From: Bacillota bacterium | GTDB taxonomy: Bacteria > Bacillota > Clostridia > Acetivibrionales > JAEXSP01 | Direction: 5' to 3' | Length of the DNA stretch: 64,000 bases | Assembly: GCA_023453795.1 (NCBI GenBank) | Contig: JAEXSP010000040.1 | Span: forward strand, 1-64,000 | Part shown: positions 1 to 8,364 of the stretch, one piece after another | How the letters are laid out: each line of letters opens with the position of its first letter | How positions within the stretch are numbered: the stretch's first letter is position 1 | Position numbers and translations under genes: made by a program | The notes under the pieces: generated by a model | Databases searched by the model: none | What the model was told of the DNA's origin: nothing | Seen by the model: the letters and a program-made list of their open reading frames with translations, nothing else

Positions 1-2626
1 AAACCATCCCGGGGCCACGAACATAAAGGGATAGATTTATCTTACCTTCATACCCTTCATATGCTTCAACCTTACCTTCGAAGGTTTGCAGTCCGCATAC
101 ACTTGTGTCGACAATTGATGAATTCCAGGTTACTGACATTTCCTTGGTTGTTCCGCCAACAATATAACCTGTTACGGTTTTAGGCAAAGAGAAAGGTTGG
201 TTTTGGTCAACGGATGTTATAATATCATTAAAGCTTATTCTGGGTTTTACAGTAAGTGTTAACTTTGCCTTGTCAGGGTAATTCTTAACTGTACCTTCAT
301 ATGTGAATACTCCTATTTTGCTTGTATCTGCAGTTGAAGGGGTCCAATCAACTTCTACATATACAGCACCATTACCGCTCGAAAAGATTGCAGGAACAAA
401 TTGCGGAAGGGTATAGGAGTCATTCTGGTAAACACTTTTCGACATTTCGTATAACGATGAAACAGGTTCGTATACATATAATGAAAAGTTTATTTTATTT
501 TTCCAGCCTTCAATCGACCCGACATAATTGAATGAACCTGTTTTAGACAAATCAGCTGTAGCTGGAGACCAGGATATCGGTACATCTATTATGCTCCCAT
601 CACTGAGAGTAGCCTTTGTAGTCTGGGGCAAGCTGTAAGGGATATTCTGGAATACAACGTCTCCGGGTAAATATTCTATGGAAACTATATTTGACTTCTC
701 CACAATCGATAAGTTTAGTGTAACTTTATCACTATACCCCTGAACTGTGCCGGTGAAAGTGGAGGTACCGACTTTACTTGTATCTACATTAGTCGAATCC
801 CATGTTACAGGAAATTCTTTTTTACTGCCGTCACTCATAAGAGCAGAAACTGTTTGAGGCAAGCTATAGCTGCTATTCAGAACAGCAGTTGCATTTATAT
901 TATTAATAGATGTTATTACTGAATTAACTGTCAAAGTTAATGTTACCTTGCCGGCATAGCCTTGGACTGTACCGGAATAGTTAAAGGTACCGGTTTTACT
1001 TGTATCTGCAGTTGAAGGATCCCAGCTTACCGATACATTCTTATTGGTGCCGTCGCTCATGAGAGCAGGTATACTCTGAGGCAAACTGTAGGAATCATGA
1101 TGATTAATACTCACACTAATATTTTCAATTGATGTAATTACAGGGCTGACAACAAGAGTTAGGGTAACTTGGCTGCTATAACCCTGAACTGTACCTTTAA
1201 ATGTATAAGTCCCTACTTTAGCCGTATCTACAGATGACGTGTCCCAGTTCACTGCAACATCCTTATGAGTACCGTCACTCATGAGAGCAGTCAGACTTTG
1301 AGGTAAACTATAAGCTTCATTATGATTAATCACTGCGTTTATGTTTTGAATGGAGACAATTGCAGGCCTGATGACAAGGGTTAAACAAACCTGACTGTTA
1401 TAGCCTTGAACAGTACCGCTATATGTAAAGGTCCCTGTTTTACTAGTGTCTGCACTTGCAGAATTCCATGTTACGGGAACATTCTTATAATTGCCGTCAC
1501 TCATAAGGGCAGAAACTGTTTTAGGCAGTGAATAGGCTTCATTCTGATATAGATCGGCAGCAATATTGTTTATTGAAACTATAGTTGATTTTGGTTTAAC
1601 AGTAAGGGTTAACGAAGCCTTTCCCGTATAATTTTTTATAGTGCCTTCAAAAGTATATACACCTGCAACGCTTGTGTTAACTGTTGACGGAGACCAGACT
1701 ACATTGAAAGGACCTGTATAAGTATTATTGCCTAAATAAGCCGTTACAGTCTTTGGCAGGGTGTAAGCGTCATCCTCGTATACTGAAGCATTTTGACTCA
1801 CAATTGACACAATAGGAGGACACACATTCAATTGGAAGGACACTTTTTCAGAGCAGCCTGCAACTGTCCCGGTGTAAGTAAATGTTCCGGTATTTGACAA
1901 ATCAACTGTTGAGGGAGACCAGGTTACAGGAACTTCAGCCGTTTTCCCGTCGCTCATATTGGCAGTAGTTGTCTGCGGCAATGAATAAGGCATGTTCTGG
2001 AAGGTATAATCGTACGGATAGCGGTTCGCTAAGGATACTATCGTTGGTTTAGGTGTACCTGCTGGATTTGGACCAGGCTTGACAGTAAGTGTAAAAGAAG
2101 CCTTTAGTGTATTGTTTCTAATGGTACCTTCATATGTATATACACCTACAGTACTCGTATCGACTGTTGACGGAGACCAGACTACGTCGATATTGCCAAT
2201 CCAAGAATTATTGTTGACTTGGAGCATAACAGTCTTCGGCAAAGTATAGGGATCATTCTCGTATACAGTAGCACTTTGACTTACAATAGATTGAATTGCA
2301 GGGTATACCCTCAATTGTAAAGTAACTTTTTGAGAGCAGCCTTCAACTGTACCGGTGTATGTAGTGCTGCCGGTGTTTGACAAATCAACTGTTGAGGGAG
2401 ACCAGGTTACAGGAACTTCAACTTTGCTTCCGTCGCTCATATTGGCAGTTGTTGTCTGGGGTAATGAATAGGGCATGTTTTGATAAGCTCTATCGTATTG
2501 ATAGCTATCTACTAAAGAAACCACTGCCGTGTCAGCATTAACAACAAGGCAGCTGCTGTATATAACAAATTGAAGAAATAAAGCCGCAAGAAATAGCGGA
2601 ATACGTTTTATAATTTTGATTCTCAT
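1..2626 (-). CDS. Secreted multi-domain protein with Big_4-type Ig-like repeats (3' end outside window)
   Basis: Open on the minus strand from ATG at 2626, with AGGAGG in a good position just upstream, to the window edge without a stop: 875 codons visible. The first 30 or so residues form a signal peptide (basic start, hydrophobic core, then VNADTAVV). The rest is at least 11 repeats of about 75 residues. Each has the pattern YSLPQTV-A-MSDGS---VPVTW, then a STVDTSK-G-(F/Y)T(F/Y)-GTV-GY and a TLTV ending, as in bacterial Ig-like group 4 (Big_4) domains of surface proteins and glycoside hydrolases. Two repeats are a variant class (VYENDPYTLPKTV). No enzymatic or anchoring domain is visible, so these may lie beyond the left edge. 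The role as a cell-surface or secreted protein is inference from the domains. Confidence 0.85.
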   Translation of the reverse strand, partial: MRIKIIKRIPLFLAALFLQFVIYSSCLVVNADTAVVSLVDSYQYDRAYQNMPYSLPQTTTANMSDGSKVEVPVTWSPSTVDLSNTGSTTYTGTVEGCSQKVTLQLRVYPAIQSIVSQSATVYENDPYTLPKTVMLQVNNNSWIGNIDVVWSPSTVDTSTVGVYTYEGTIRNNTLKASFTLTVKPGPNPAGTPKPTIVSLANRYPYDYTFQNMPYSLPQTTTANMSDGKTAEVPVTWSPSTVDLSNTGTFTYTGTVAGCSEKVSFQLNVCPPIVSIVSQNASVYEDDAYTLPKTVTAYLGNNTYTGPFNVVWSPSTVNTSVAGVYTFEGTIKNYTGKASLTLTVKPKSTIVSINNIAADLYQNEAYSLPKTVSALMSDGNYKNVPVTWNSASADTSKTGTFTYSGTVQGYNSQVCLTLVIRPAIVSIQNINAVINHNEAYSLPQSLTALMSDGTHKDVAVNWDTSSVDTAKVGTYTFKGTVQGYSSQVTLTLVVSPVITSIENISVSINHHDSYSLPQSIPALMSDGTNKNVSVSWDPSTADTSKTGTFNYSGTVQGYAGKVTLTLTVNSVITSINNINATAVLNSSYSLPQTVSALMSDGSKKEFPVTWDSTNVDTSKVGTSTFTGTVQGYSDKVTLNLSIVEKSNIVSIEYLPGDVVFQNIPYSLPQTTKATLSDGSIIDVPISWSPATADLSKTGSFNYVGSIEGWKNKINFSLYVYEPVSSLYEMSKSVYQNDSYTLPQFVPAIFSSGNGAVYVEVDWTPSTADTSKIGVFTYEGTVKNYPDKAKLTLTVKPRISFNDIITSVDQNQPFSLPKTVTGYIVGGTTKEMSVTWNSSIVDTSVCGLQTFEGKVEAYEGYEGKINLSLYVRGPGMV
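1846..2499. repeat. Near-identical DNA repeats inside the Big_4 array (about 1846-2018 and 2327-2499)
   Basis: Two stretches of about 170 bp, 481 bp apart, match almost base for base, including the shared block encoding VPVTWSPSTVDLSNTG. The intervening repeats also alternate in type, so the duplicated unit is probably a pair of Ig-like domains. Confidence 0.7.
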
Positions 2627-2681
2627 AATTTTAAGCCTCCTAAGCTGTATTTTAAACATGTATTTGAGCCTGTAATTTAAG

Positions 2682-3419
2682 TTACTGCATTTCACTCAGA
2701 TACTTCCAATATCTTACGGGCATGCAGCGTTTCTGGAGCTTTGGATTTATACGCTCTTTTATGGCGATATTATTAAAATAACCTTTCCATAATGCTTGGA
2801 AGAAATCTGCTCCATTAAGTTCAGGGCTGTCGGGGTCTATGTCGATGTCGGACAGAACCCATTCTTCTTTATTGTATACTGCACCTATTTTACGGCGTAC
2901 ATCGTGTATGATCCAATTCTGACCGGACAAACGCTTTGCAAAGTGCGGTGCCAGTATGGCAGTAACGTTGTATTTGGGTTCAATCGGGGCGTAATAAAGG
3001 TCTTTTTGGATTTGTCTAAACCTAACAAGTCCTAATAATCCATGCCTTTCGCCAAAAACCTTTTTACTGGTGTCAATAATCCTGAGCACCCTGTCATCTG
3101 AAAGGTAACAATCTAATTTATTGCCCATTTTAAAGCCGAGCTTTACATATTCATATATCCAGGTGCCGGCATCTTCAAGCTCTGAAAGATATACATTATA
3201 TATGTGCTCAAGGCTTTCCCATGATATTTTTTCTGCAATTGCATTGTAAACCTTTTTCGATTTTTCAGGGTCTGTCAGTATATTAACACACTTGAAAAAG
3301 ATACTTTCCTGTGCTGACCTGGCTGGAAGAATCCTCTCGGGATTCTCATGCCTGTAGTACGCTTCATGAATTGAGGTCAGCAGGCCCTCAAAAGACCCGT
3401 CATAATAATAAATAAGCAT
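2682..3419 (-). CDS. TIGR03915-family putative DNA repair protein (DUF4130-type)
   Basis: The 245-residue protein begins MLIYYYDGSFEGLLTSI and contains HFAKRLSGQNWIIHDVRRK and WVLSDIDI, features I associate with the TIGR03915 / DUF4130 family. These proteins are nearly always encoded beside a radical SAM protein of the TIGR03916 type and are annotated as putative DNA metabolism or repair proteins; the reaction is not established. The start overlaps the upstream radical SAM stop as TAATG at 3417-3421, so the two are translationally coupled. Shared promoter at 4760-4799. Confidence 0.85.
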   Translation of the reverse strand: MLIYYYDGSFEGLLTSIHEAYYRHENPERILPARSAQESIFFKCVNILTDPEKSKKVYNAIAEKISWESLEHIYNVYLSELEDAGTWIYEYVKLGFKMGNKLDCYLSDDRVLRIIDTSKKVFGERHGLLGLVRFRQIQKDLYYAPIEPKYNVTAILAPHFAKRLSGQNWIIHDVRRKIGAVYNKEEWVLSDIDIDPDSPELNGADFFQALWKGYFNNIAIKERINPKLQKRCMPVRYWKYLSEMQ

Positions 3420-4729
3420 TATAATTCCCCCGTTACAGATGAAAAGGAATCTTCTATCAAAGGCTTATTGTTCATATATGAGTAGATAGACAGCTGTTCC
3501 CATGGCAATTGCTTCTGTACCTTCTCAGGCTTCTTTATAAGTAAACCCTGACGGATCAGAAAGTCGTTCATGCCATATTCACCATAATACTTGCCTCGGC
3601 ATGTAATGAAGTATTTTGCCCTTTTCAATACAACGCCGAGCTTTTTGAGGTCTTCATAGGAGAGTTGGCTAACCCTCCTTGCAGTTACTATTCTCATCGC
3701 AGACTGTACTCCGACACCGGGAATCCTTAGAAGCATGTCATAATCCGCCTTATTGATTTCAACCGGGAAAAGCCGTATATTTCTGATGGCCCAGTCGGAT
3801 TTTGGGTCAAGCTCGGTGTCGAAGTTGGGTTTTCCTGCATCCAGCAGTTCATCTGCCGAGAAGCCATAGTACCTTAGAAGCCAATCTGCCTGATAAAGCC
3901 TATGCTCACGGAGCAGAGGCGGGTTATTTACCGCCGGCAGGTTGGGATGAGTATTGACAGGCACATAAGCAGAATAGTATACCCTTTTAAGGCTGAAGCG
4001 TTTGTATAGATTCTCCGAAAGCTTCAATATATTAACATCATAATCCGGAGTGGCGCCAACTATCAACTGGGTGCTTTGCCCTGCGGGTACGAAGCTTGAT
4101 GCTCTTTTATAATGTTTCCTGTCATCTGCATTTTGCAATATTCTGGAGCTTATGAAATTCATGGGTTTAATAATTGCCTCACGATTTTTTTGAGGCGCAA
4201 GCAACCGGAGCCCTTCGCTGGAAGGGAGCTCAATATTGACGCTCATGCGGTCAACTAGTCTTCCTGCTTCTGCGATAAGCAGATGGTCAGCACCGGGAAT
4301 TGCTTTTAAATGTATATACCCATTGAATTTGTAACTCTCTCTGAGTTTTTTTACTACTTGGATCAATTGCTCCATTGTATGATCCGGGTTTTTTTGAACA
4401 GCTGAACTGAGGAATAAGCCCTCAATATAGTTCCTTCTATAAAAGTTGATAGTTAGATCTGCAACTTCATCAGGAGTAAAAGAAGCTCTTGGAATGTCAT
4501 TGCCTGATCGGTTGATGCAATAGGTGCAATTATACATGCATTGATTGGTTAGCAGTACTTTCAATAGTGAAATGCACCTTCCGTCAGCAGACCAACTGTG
4601 ACAAATCCCACTTTTTTCTGCATTTCCGATGCCGCCGGGTTTGTTCTTGCGGGTACTGCCGCTGGATGAACAGGAGACATCGTATTTTGCTGCTGCAGAC
4701 AGTATTTCTAGTTTTTTAAACAAATCCAT
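3419..4729 (-). CDS. Putative DNA modification/repair radical SAM protein (TIGR03916 type)
   Basis: The chosen start (MDLFKKLEIL, ATG at 4729) has AGAGGTG in position; an in-frame start 21 codons further up has no comparable site and would fall between the promoter and the RBS. The 436-residue protein has the radical SAM cluster motif CMYNCTYC at residues 64-71, extra cysteines at 20, 43 and 52, and a helix-hairpin-helix-like LLRIPGVGVQSAMRIV near residue 340, which would suit nucleic-acid contact. The family is known by association with the downstream DUF4130-type protein; its substrate is unknown. A LexA-like box overlaps the -35 of the operon, which supports a DNA damage role. Confidence 0.88.
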   Translation of the reverse strand: MDLFKKLEILSAAAKYDVSCSSSGSTRKNKPGGIGNAEKSGICHSWSADGRCISLLKVLLTNQCMYNCTYCINRSGNDIPRASFTPDEVADLTINFYRRNYIEGLFLSSAVQKNPDHTMEQLIQVVKKLRESYKFNGYIHLKAIPGADHLLIAEAGRLVDRMSVNIELPSSEGLRLLAPQKNREAIIKPMNFISSRILQNADDRKHYKRASSFVPAGQSTQLIVGATPDYDVNILKLSENLYKRFSLKRVYYSAYVPVNTHPNLPAVNNPPLLREHRLYQADWLLRYYGFSADELLDAGKPNFDTELDPKSDWAIRNIRLFPVEINKADYDMLLRIPGVGVQSAMRIVTARRVSQLSYEDLKKLGVVLKRAKYFITCRGKYYGEYGMNDFLIRQGLLIKKPEKVQKQLPWEQLSIYSYMNNKPLIEDSFSSVTGEL

Positions 4730-4759
4730 TACCAACACCTCTGGAGGAATTATAGATTT

Positions 4760-4799
4760 AGTATAACATAAATGAATCAATAAAGCAAACATATGTTCG
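4760..4799 (-). promoter_or_regulatory. Promoter with LexA (SOS) box for the DNA repair pair
   Basis: On the minus strand TTGCTT (4783-4788) and TATACT (4760-4765) are 17 bp apart. CGAACATATGTTTG (4786-4799) overlaps the -35 and matches the Firmicutes LexA consensus CGAAC-RNRY-GTTYC at all but the final base. Confidence 0.7.
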
Positions 4800-4810
4800 G
4801 TAAATATTGC

Positions 4811-4843
4811 GACAAAGTGCGACTTATTATGACAAAGTGTGAC
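4811..4843. repeat. Direct repeat GACAAAGTGYGAC x2, 20-bp period
   Basis: GACAAAGTGCGAC (4811-4823) and GACAAAGTGTGAC (4831-4843) are spaced exactly 20 bp apart, about two helical turns. They lie between the divergent DNA repair operon and the zinc-ribbon pair, so they may be a regulator site for either. Confidence 0.5.
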
Positions 4844-5032
4844 ATATTGAATTCAAGTATAAATTGGAAAACCGAATTAGCCTTATTTCACAGCCCTCCT
4901 GTATAAATAAAATGACTGATTAAATACCGGTATTTACTAATTATTGTTACATAAGTATAATTAGATTGTAATTATCCTCCAACCATTAGTCTTTTATTGG
5001 TTAAAATAACTGCTATAAGGAGAGTGAGCATT

Positions 5033-5647
5033 ATGCCTTGGTGTCCAAACTGTAGAGTGGAATACAGGGAAGGTTTTAAGGTGTGTAACGACTGTGAAGC
5101 TGAACTGGTTGATGAGCTTGAACCTGAAAAAGATGAGAGTGAAATTGATGAAGCTGTCTTAAATGATAAATTGGTTCTTCTTACATCCGTGCAAACAGGA
5201 ATGGAGTTTGAGATGATCAAAAGCTTGTTACGCCCTTATGACATTGCTGTTACAAAGATTAGCAGGCGTCTCAGCAGTTCGATAATCGGTGAAGCTAATG
5301 CGGGTATTGAGCTTTATGTTCTCTCAAGCCAGCTTGAACAAGCAAGAGACATCATAGAAAACTGTCCCAGGGAAATTTCAGAAGAGGAATTGGAATCTCA
5401 GGCCTTACAATATGAGCCTGAGCCGGATGAAATTGACGAGGCTGTGGAAGATGAAGAGTATGATGAAGAGCCGGAAGAAGATTCAGAAATGGAAAATGTT
5501 CAAGAAGCAGTTCAAAACTCCTTTGTTCTGTATGATAAAGATGGAGTAAAAGCCACTTATATAGATTTCAGATGGATGATCGTAATTGCTTTTCTCGCAA
5601 TTGCAGCGATATACATAATAGTTCATTTTTTTGGTAATGGATTCTAG
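5033..5647 (+). CDS. Zinc-ribbon / DUF2007-like membrane-anchored protein, copy 1
   Basis: Start at MPWCPNC (ATG 5033) behind AAGGAGAGTG; an upstream in-frame start lacks a ribosome site. The 204 residues contain an N-terminal zinc ribbon (CPNC, then CNDC near residues 4-24) and an acidic linker. Then comes a DUF2007-like domain (VLLTSVQTGMEFEMIKSLL and IELYVLSSQLEQARDII), a strongly acidic segment and one C-terminal membrane helix (MIVIAFLAIAAIYIIVHFF). The bulk is therefore cytoplasmic with the C-terminus in the membrane. It is a tandem paralogue of the next gene, 23 bp away. No function is known to me. Confidence 0.8.
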   Translation: MPWCPNCRVEYREGFKVCNDCEAELVDELEPEKDESEIDEAVLNDKLVLLTSVQTGMEFEMIKSLLRPYDIAVTKISRRLSSSIIGEANAGIELYVLSSQLEQARDIIENCPREISEEELESQALQYEPEPDEIDEAVEDEEYDEEPEEDSEMENVQEAVQNSFVLYDKDGVKATYIDFRWMIVIAFLAIAAIYIIVHFFGNGF

Positions 5648-5670
5648 AAAAATAAGGAGAGTGCAGTATT

Positions 5671-6225
5671 ATGCCATGGTGTCCAAAGTGCGGTATGGAA
5701 TATCGAAATGGCTTTAAAGCTTGCAGTGAATGTGGTATTGAGTTGGTTGATGAACTTGAACAGAAGAAGGAAGAGGCGACGGACTATGATAAGGAAGTTC
5801 TTCTGACTTCTGTTGCAAATGATATAGAAGCAAATATCATTGAATCTTTACATCAGCCTTATGAGATACCTGTATTCAGGAAATCCGTAGATGCGGATGC
5901 CTATCTAAGGATATATATGGGTGGAGTTATTGAAGGAATTGATATTTATGTCCCATCAAGGTCATTGGAAAAGGCAAAGGAGATAATAGCAAGCCGGTCT
6001 ATAACTAATGAAGGTATTGAGGAAGATAATGAATTATTTAATGCTCCAGAGGTAATTGATCAAGGTGAAAAAAGTGAAGTCGAATATGAGAGAGAATTCA
6101 ACCGCAAAAGGAGAATAAGAACCTGGATTATTCTTGGAGTGTTTTTTATACCGGGATTAGTGTTTGTGATTATAGGGTCGATTTATCTGTTAATTCAAAT
6201 TTTCACCGGGGAGATCGGATTGTAA
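5671..6225 (+). CDS. Zinc-ribbon / DUF2007-like membrane-anchored protein, copy 2
   Basis: Paralogue of the preceding gene with the same architecture in 184 residues: MPWCPKC...CSEC zinc ribbon, ELVDELE linker, DUF2007-like segment (VLLTSVANDIEANIIESLH; IDIYVPSRSLEKAKEII), a charged stretch, and a C-terminal hydrophobic helix (WIILGVFFIPGLVFVIIGS). The ribosome site AAGGAGAGTG is the same as that of copy 1, showing the duplication included the translation signal. Probably co-transcribed with copy 1. Confidence 0.8.
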   Translation: MPWCPKCGMEYRNGFKACSECGIELVDELEQKKEEATDYDKEVLLTSVANDIEANIIESLHQPYEIPVFRKSVDADAYLRIYMGGVIEGIDIYVPSRSLEKAKEIIASRSITNEGIEEDNELFNAPEVIDQGEKSEVEYEREFNRKRRIRTWIILGVFFIPGLVFVIIGSIYLLIQIFTGEIGL

Positions 6226-6251
6226 TGATTAGATTAATGTTTTATAAACGC

Positions 6252-6329
6252 CTGTGTCCTTTACCTTTTCAGCGATGAAAATGTAACGAAAAATCGCCAC
6301 TTAAGCCGTGGTGGCTTACTAGGGCACAG
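6252..6329 (+). other. Possible structured RNA or complex terminator, family not recognised
   Basis: CTGTGTCCT (6252-6260) can pair with AGGGCACAG (6321-6329) over nine base pairs with one G-U. This closes a region that holds further hairpins: AAGCC/GGCTT (6303-6317), GCCAC/GTGGC (6296-6315) and GCGAT/ATCGC (6272-6297), some mutually exclusive. There is no U-tract directly after it. It sits just downstream of the zinc-ribbon pair. I do not recognise a known RNA family. Confidence 0.35.
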
Positions 6330-6390
6330 TGAAAAAATTGATAAAGAAAAGGCTTTATATTGCAGGCTTATTGAATAATTTAGTTAAACT

Positions 6391-6421
6391 AAAAAAGCTG
6401 TCCCGTTGTGGAACAGCTTTT
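6391..6421 (-). terminator. Rho-independent terminator of the atp operon
   Basis: AAAAGCTGT (6393-6401) pairs with ACAGCTTTT (6413-6421); on the minus strand the stem runs into TTTTTT, directly after the atpC stop. It can also act in the plus direction for the convergent zinc-ribbon genes. Confidence 0.85.
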
Positions 6422-6424
6422 GTA

Positions 6425-6835
6425 CTATTTGATCTGTTTGCCGACCTTCAACCTTGCAAGAGCTCTTGCAAGTGAACCCTGAGAACGGATGTACTCAAGC
6501 TCACTGAGCTGTCTTTGGAGTCTCTCTTCGGCTCGTTTTTTGGCTTCAATTGCTCTGTTTATATCTATTTCATCAGGCCATTCGGCAGTGTCGGTCAGGA
6601 TAATGGTCTTATCCTGGGTTATTTCCATAAAGCCCTCAGAAAGTACGGCCTCAAGCCATTCACCGTTGTCCTTCTTGAATCTTATAGGCCCAATTCCTAC
6701 AGCTATGACCATAGGCATGTGGCCGCTTAGTATACCTATTTCACCGTCAGTAGTCTTCAGGTTAACCATTTCAACAGGCCCTGAAAAGAACTTCCTTTCG
6801 GGTGTAACAATTTCCAGATTGAATGTGGATGCCAT
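6425..6835 (-). CDS. atpC: F1F0 ATP synthase epsilon subunit
   Basis: The 136 residues begin MASTFNLEIVTPERKFFSGPV and contain DGEIGILSGHMPMV, the typical epsilon beta-sandwich, followed by the two-helix C-terminal domain (INRAIEAKKRAEERLQRQL). The subunit is part of the central stalk and regulates ATP hydrolysis. Last gene of the operon, 12 bp after atpD, with AGGGGGTG ahead of the start. Confidence 0.97.
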   Translation of the reverse strand: MASTFNLEIVTPERKFFSGPVEMVNLKTTDGEIGILSGHMPMVIAVGIGPIRFKKDNGEWLEAVLSEGFMEITQDKTIILTDTAEWPDEIDINRAIEAKKRAEERLQRQLSELEYIRSQGSLARALARLKVGKQIK

Positions 6836-6847
6836 GTATACACCCCC

Positions 6848-8239
6848 TTACAGCTTCTTGGCTTCTTCGTATACTTCGTCGATGGTGCCCTTCATGAAGA
6901 AAGCAACCTCAGGGATATCGTCCATCTTGCCTTCAGCTATTTCTTTGAAACCGCGTATAGTTTCCTTAAGAGGAACATACTTGCCGGGATAGCCTGTAAA
7001 GTTCTCAGCAACGAAGAAAGGCTGTGACAGGTATCTCTCGATTTTTCTAGCTCTGAAGACCGTAAGCTTATCTTCTTCCGAAAGTTCATCCATACCGAGA
7101 ATTGCGATGATATCCTGCAATTCCTTATACCTTTGAAGGATTTCCTGAACTTTTCTTGCAACTTCATAGTGCTCCTGGCCGACGATCCTTGGGTCAAGGA
7201 TTCTTGAGGTAGAATCCAACGGGTCAACAGCCGGATAAATTCCTTTTTCAACGATCTGCCTTGAAAGAACTGTAGTTGCATCAAGGTGAGCGAAGGTAGT
7301 AGCCGGTGCAGGGTCAGTCAAGTCATCGGCAGGTACATAAATTGCCTGAACGGATGTGATTGAACCCTTTTTGGTTGATGTGATTCTTTCCTGAAGAGCA
7401 CCAACCTCAGTTGCAAGTGTAGGCTGGTAACCAACCGCAGAAGGTACCCTGCCGAGGAGGGCTGAAACCTCTGAACCCGCTTGTACGAATCTGAATATGT
7501 TATCTATAAACAGCAGTACGTCCTGTCCCATCTCATCACGGAAATATTCTGCCATTGTCAAGCCTGTGAGTCCGACTCTCATTCTCGCTCCTGGGGGTTC
7601 GTTCATCTGACCGAACACCATGGCAGTTTTCTCAATAACGCCTGAGCCTCTCATGTCATGCCAAAGGTCATTTCCTTCTCTGGATCTTTCACCAACGCCT
7701 GTGAATACTGAATATCCGCCGTGCTCTGTAGCTATGTTTCTAATAAGCTCCTGAATAAGAACGGTCTTGCCAACTCCGGCACCGCCAAACAGTCCAATCT
7801 TTCCGCCCTTAGCGTAAGGAGCCAGAAGGTCTATGACCTTTATGCCTGTTTCAAATAGCTCAGTTGCCGGTTTCTGATTTTCAAAGCTTGGAGCCGGCCT
7901 GTGAATAGGGAGGTATTCCTTTGCATTGACATCTCCCATTTTGTCTACGGGTTCACCGATTACGTTGAACACCCTGCCTAGTACTTCTTTACCGACAGGA
8001 ACCTTAATCGGATCGCCGGTATCGATCGCTTTCATGCCTCTGATAAGACCATCTGTGGAAGACATGGAAACGCATCTTACCATGTCGTTCCCGAGATGCT
8101 GCATAACCTCGGCTACGATATTCACTCCGTTATTGTCGATTTTAATTGAGTTGTAGATTTTAGGGAGATTGCCTCTTTCAAACCTGATATCTACAACAGG
8201 TCCGATTACCTGGACTATACTTCCTACTCTTTCAGCCAT
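6848..8239 (-). CDS. atpD: F1F0 ATP synthase beta subunit (catalytic)
   Basis: 463 residues, normal length. P-loop GGAGVGKT near residue 155, GVGERSREGNDLW, and the Walker B region VLLFIDNIFRFVQAG are intact, as is the DELSEEDKL motif near the C-terminus. It forms the three catalytic sites of F1 on the cytoplasmic face. GAGGTG precedes the ATG. Confidence 0.98.
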   Translation of the reverse strand: MAERVGSIVQVIGPVVDIRFERGNLPKIYNSIKIDNNGVNIVAEVMQHLGNDMVRCVSMSSTDGLIRGMKAIDTGDPIKVPVGKEVLGRVFNVIGEPVDKMGDVNAKEYLPIHRPAPSFENQKPATELFETGIKVIDLLAPYAKGGKIGLFGGAGVGKTVLIQELIRNIATEHGGYSVFTGVGERSREGNDLWHDMRGSGVIEKTAMVFGQMNEPPGARMRVGLTGLTMAEYFRDEMGQDVLLFIDNIFRFVQAGSEVSALLGRVPSAVGYQPTLATEVGALQERITSTKKGSITSVQAIYVPADDLTDPAPATTFAHLDATTVLSRQIVEKGIYPAVDPLDSTSRILDPRIVGQEHYEVARKVQEILQRYKELQDIIAILGMDELSEEDKLTVFRARKIERYLSQPFFVAENFTGYPGKYVPLKETIRGFKEIAEGKMDDIPEVAFFMKGTIDEVYEEAKKL

Positions 8240-8364
8240 ATTTTACACCTCATTTATTCTGAATAATTGACAATTGATAATGGGCGAATACAATCCAACT
8301 TATAAATCCCAATCAATCATCTGAATCATAAAATGTCTTTATAAATGTTAAATCTCCATTGTAT

